DNA from: an uncultured Clostridia bacterium | Lineage (GTDB): Bacteria; Bacillota; Clostridia; TANB77; CAG-508 | Length of the DNA: 52,911 nucleotides | Assembly: GCA_934130935.1 (NCBI GenBank) | Contig: CAKOYQ010000012.1 | Coordinates: forward strand, 1 to 52,911 | Direction: 5' to 3' | Shown here: positions 51,301 through 52,911 of the stretch, in pieces | Position numbering within the stretch: the stretch's first letter is position 1 | How the letters are laid out: every line of letters begins with the position of its first letter | Program-made: the position numbers and the translations under genes | The notes under the pieces: model-generated | The model's input: the letters and a program-made list of their open reading frames with translations, nothing else | Told to the model about the DNA's origin: nothing | Database searches by the model: none

Positions 51301-52735
51301 TTATTCCATTACTTACAATAGCAATCTTGTCTGAGTTTTTTATAACTTGTCTCTCAAATGAATTAATAACAGTATTACTTTCATCATAATCCATAGCAGT
51401 ATTATTAAACTCTACAAGTAATTTTTCCTTTTCTTCAGGTGTAACAATATCAATATCATTTAATTTAATATTCTCATTAGAAATCACTTGAAAGATAATA
51501 TTTAAAATTCTATCATGAACCTCTTCTATATCTTTTGAAGTATATATACCTGTCTTATAATCATATGCAATATTTAGATTGCCTGTATCATTTATATCAT
51601 ATATATGAATATCCATATTATCAGCACAGCAACCATTAAAAGTCCATTCAGTTCTATAATTTATATTTTCCTCAGTCTGTTTTGCATTTGTTATTTGATA
51701 TGATAATAAAATATTATATAAATTAGGAATGTTTTTATTCTTTTCCCTCAAATTCTCTAACAATGCTTGATATGAATACTTTTGATGCTTTAGCATACTA
51801 ATTGAATCAAGTGCAATATTTTTGGCAAACAACTTAAAATCCAATGCTTCATCTAAATTAATTTTAAATGGAATCATATTAATAAACATTCCAGCAGCAT
51901 TCTTTTCCTTAAAATTAGTTCTATTTAATATTGGTGTTCCTATAACAAATTCACTCAAATTAGAAATTTCACCTATATATATAGCATAAATAGCCATAAA
52001 AAAATTATACAAAGAAATTTTATTGGCTTTGCAATATTCCTTTATTTTTGAAACATAATTACTTTCTAATTCATATTGTTTTCTTTCGCCACTAGGATTA
52101 TTAGTATCTATTTTATCTTTAATACTACCTGGAATTGAAGCAACTTCTGGTAATATTTTAAATTTCTCTTCCCAATACGCCTTATCTTTTTGATATTTTT
52201 CACTTTTTATGTAATCTTGCTCAGATTTAATATAGTCTATATATGAATATATAGCCTTTGTTTCGATTTCTTTATTTTGTTTTAGTGCTGAATATGTTTT
52301 GATTATTTCATTACAAATGAACGCAAGTGTCCACGCGTCTGAAATCAAATGGTGAATATTGAGCATAAAGGCCCCTTCTCCATTTTTAAACTTAAAGATA
52401 TAAAATTTAAATAATTCTGAATTTTCTAACTTGAATGGTATTCTAACAATTTTGTTTCTTTCTTTTTCTAATTCTTTTGAATCCTCAACATTAATAATGT
52501 CTATCTGTATTTCTTTTCGTTCAGATAGCAGCTGTTTAATTTTCTCGTTTTCTCTCTTTAATTTTAACCAAAAATTATCATGTTTTTGGCACACAATTTG
52601 TATTGACTCTTTTAATTTTTCAAAGTCAACTTGTTCATCTATTATTGCTGTCCCACATATATTGTTTATACTACTTCCTTTGTAATATTGTTCTGTTACC
52701 CAGATTGATTTCTGAGAGTTCGTTAAATTCCCCAT
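45302..52735 (-). CDS. Two-module nonribosomal peptide synthetase, C-A-T-C-A-T-R
   Basis: Multidomain peptide synthetase of 2477 residues. Condensation C1 (~1-430; HHLISDAW at ~128) opens the protein, as in synthetases that N-acylate the first residue. A1 (~450-950) has YTSGSTGKPKG at ~602 and NGKIDRK; its pocket residues read D-I-L-Q-L-G-M-I-W-K, close to the known glycine code. T1 has LGGDS at ~987. C2 has HHIVMDG at ~1175. A2 has FTSGSTGKPKG at ~1644; its pocket reads D-I-Y-Q-T-T-G-Y-C-K, which I cannot assign. T2 has LGGDS at ~2029. The terminal domain is a thioester reductase (NAD(P)H motif LLTGATGYLG at ~2110, STTG, and YTYTK catalytic Tyr-Lys), not a thioesterase. This predicts release as an aldehyde or alcohol. 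No phosphopantetheinyl transferase or exporter lies in the window. Confidence 0.95.
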   Translation of the reverse strand: MGNLTNSQKSIWVTEQYYKGSSINNICGTAIIDEQVDFEKLKESIQIVCQKHDNFWLKLKRENEKIKQLLSERKEIQIDIINVEDSKELEKERNKIVRIPFKLENSELFKFYIFKFKNGEGAFMLNIHHLISDAWTLAFICNEIIKTYSALKQNKEIETKAIYSYIDYIKSEQDYIKSEKYQKDKAYWEEKFKILPEVASIPGSIKDKIDTNNPSGERKQYELESNYVSKIKEYCKANKISLYNFFMAIYAIYIGEISNLSEFVIGTPILNRTNFKEKNAAGMFINMIPFKINLDEALDFKLFAKNIALDSISMLKHQKYSYQALLENLREKNKNIPNLYNILLSYQITNAKQTEENINYRTEWTFNGCCADNMDIHIYDINDTGNLNIAYDYKTGIYTSKDIEEVHDRILNIIFQVISNENIKLNDIDIVTPEEKEKLLVEFNNTAMDYDESNTVINSFERQVIKNSDKIAIVSNGIKLTYSELNERANQLANKLKEAGVQQDNIVSVMVNRSPEMIIAIIAILKCGATYLPIDPEYPIDRIIYMIEDSETKIVLVNDRTKENELNNSVTINIGLENNEIYQNYDKNVELKSNSSSLAYVIYTSGSTGKPKGVRVTNRNLNNFVNGMKQLIDFNSNKTMISVTTICFDIFGLEMWCSLTSGMTLVIANEEEQNMPTLLNKLCIENKVNMIQTTPSRYSTIFEDKCNLEFTKNLTEILVGGEAIGNKLLEKMQKVTQAHIFNMYGPTETTIWSTVKDLTKETIITIGKPIANTQCYILNKNHKLLPTNVPGELYIGGTGVSNGYLKRDELNAEKFISNYFKENDIIYNTNDLAYYTDKGEIIHLGRTDFQVKIRGFRVELGEIEKIIENNCHIKQTVVVKKTLNSGHDALIAYYTSSNEDVETINNELREELTEELPQYMVPQYFIKLDKLPQTPNGKIDRKMLPNLKVDETENNIVAPRNEIDRELVKIISKMLHIYNISINDTLLNLGGDSLTAITLSTKILSKFNVQINIKDILSNYRIRDISDYINLVPTKDMSKIKIEKAPIQEFYPLSSAQRRIYYNCKMIGEDNTVYNMPGGILVDEILDYDKVKKVVEKIIERHTILRTSFVLENDTVMQKIHDDIHIDIPVFYNKENEIKEIEEKFKRPFSLEKAPLIRVEIHYIDNKKTLVLMETHHIVMDGTSLNNFIIEFERLYNGDNLKRIPIQYKDYSVWENNVNKSEEAKRIENYWINKFKDSELSQLNLPYDYKMPANRSYNGNKITNIIDEHKFRRITRYAKKIGVSPYMLFISAFYILLYKYTGQEEITLGSPMANRNRNEMKRMIGMFVNNIVTKANIQPEKTFKEFLNEIKEQILDDLSYQPYPFDELVKKLGITMDNSRNPLFDVMFTYQNKEENIINLNDKETKIVEINDGISKFNLSFEVKPKTHVINIEYRTDLFKKRTIERMFEHYMNTIDCIMNDIDIKIKDIEVISEKEKNKILYEFNDTKVDYPQNKTMSELFEEQVIKTPNKIAVIFGDEKLTYKELNEKANSLAYFLRNVKNINREDTIGIMVKRSLEMIIAILGVMKAGGTYIPIDPSFPEDRVNYMLESSSACILLTSKKVENTINYKNKVIIDLDNSDIYSLPNTNIKNINNLSDLLYIIFTSGSTGKPKGVMQRQRTLVNFAHYCNDYVGYLKKPEHQTIVSISTVSFDIFSYEAIIPLQRGVTVVIANENEQTTPQLLNELMVKNNVTATQATPSVMQMFVNNVESIPSLKKLEYLTLTGEQVPITLVKKLKSFGNMVIYDGYGPTETYYCTLTEIKDDFVTIGKPFYNDQMYILDKSLKPVPIGVVGEIYIAGDGLAAGYLNNTELTEKSFIKNPYIQDTLMYKSGDLGKYLENGDIICLGRCDNQIKIRGLRIELGEIETLISKYPNIEKAIVVKQSIDNREFISAYFVANKRIPINDVRNYLAKSLPRYMIPSYYIPLDEFPYTPNGKVDRKKLSLPKNLTNIRNEEYVAPKTKLQKKLIKIFEDVLNTKPIGINDDFFELGGDSLLAMKLNIELLEITNKISYSDIFKFSTVCEIEEKINSDNGDFAHNKIEELPDSSLKVLEQILVESEVKEYHPRNILLTGATGYLGIHILEEFIKEEKGKVYCIIRKEPGLSTSRKLIQKLNYYFGDRYTDLINNRIIIVQGDICKTNFGLQDEELLEIINNVDVVINSAANVAHFGLYDNFYNTNVKSVNYIVEFCRKFNKKLYHISTTGVSGKKINPSYNSKEDKVEFYENSLYIGQYLDNVYTYTKFEAETIVLDAIAHNVDAYILRLGNLMPRLSDGIFQENVKENAFMTKIADFMKLGMIPDYLLDSVLEFTPVDIAAQAIYKIVTNISNQNRIFHVYNHNYITLESYFKIIKNFEYEMKVVNEIEFKEKVLDILQDEKKKINFENIASDLDNNYHLNYNSDIVLNSEFTIKYLQKCGFDWPVISREYLIRFIKLIRGEI

Positions 52736-52797
52736 TTTTTAACACCCTTTTTTACTTTATTTCTTTCCAATATATTGCATATAGTCCACGCTACTAT

Positions 52798-52826
52798 ATT
52801 ATAACATTATTTTACAAATTTTGCAA
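52798..52826 (-). promoter_or_regulatory. Promoter of the NRPS-kinase operon
   Basis: Minus strand: TTGCAA (52821-52826), 17-base spacer, TATAAT (52798-52803). The leader is ~60 bases and the ribosome binding site AGGGTG is modest. Confidence 0.65.
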
Positions 52827-52911
52827 ATTTTTGTTTTTTGAATTTTTTCGTTTGTATCCATTTTTGAACTAATTTATGTCAGATATTTCTAGTTTGTCTT
52901 ATATTGAATTT

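Noticed and set aside
45302..52735. Frameshift or assembly fusion in the very long reading frame
   Set aside because: All seven domains follow in one frame with intact core motifs and proper linkers, so it is a genuine two-module synthetase.
1..52911. CRISPR arrays, tRNA or rRNA genes, prophage genes
   Set aside because: No regularly spaced direct repeats, cloverleaf sequences with GTTCGA-type T arms, rRNA stretches or phage structural proteins were seen on reading both strands.

Overview
The window is a stretch of chromosome from a low-GC anaerobic Firmicute of the class Clostridia, probably gut-associated. This rests on the very A+T-rich DNA, consensus TTGACA-N17-TATAAT promoters, GGAGG ribosome binding sites, Firmicutes gene order (ylxM-ffh-rpsP-khpA-rimM-trmD-rplS; pyrH-frr-uppS-cdsA-rseP), a T-box leader on pheST, and pyruvate formate-lyase with its activase. 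I see no rRNA, tRNA, CRISPR array, transposase or phage gene. Most genes are on the minus strand.

Layout. 1-7.6 kb: topoisomerase I (topA), a small DUF6514-like gene, a SpoU-type RNA methyltransferase and mfd. 7.6-15.6 kb: topoisomerase III, an HD hydrolase, leuS, an OGG1-like glycosylase and a regulator/membrane-protein pair (HTH + DUF2975). 15.8-22.4 kb: a Lon-family protease, then the SRP/ribosome-maturation operon. 22.4-26.2 kb: pheST behind a T-box. 26.3-31.7 kb: an orphan Cys-rich gene, a divergent sigma factor, a membrane-bound spermidine-synthase-like protein and aspS. 31.9-35.6 kb: pyrH-frr-uppS-cdsA-rseP, with an rseP that appears to lack its PDZ domain. 35.8-41.3 kb: pflBA and tex. 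41.5-52.7 kb: an HD-GYP response regulator, two small genes, a 7TM histidine kinase and a 2477-residue two-module nonribosomal peptide synthetase (NRPS) ending in a thioester reductase.

The most interesting unit is the NRPS-kinase operon at the right end. The synthetase reads C-A-T-C-A-T-R. Its first adenylation pocket reads as glycine and its second is unassigned. The reductive ending predicts release of an N-acylated dipeptide aldehyde or alcohol, as known for gut clostridial NRPSs. The sensor kinase starts 4 bases after the NRPS stop, and an HD-GYP regulator lies about 0.9 kb further on.

Other unexplained structure: a 109-bp palindromic repeat present twice downstream of topA and rseP; a ~200-bp imperfect palindrome between tex and the response regulator; a long REP-like hairpin after aspS; and three orphan genes (7670-7978, 13418-13846, 26327-26818) of visibly higher GC, each a compact cassette with a near-consensus promoter wedged between housekeeping genes.
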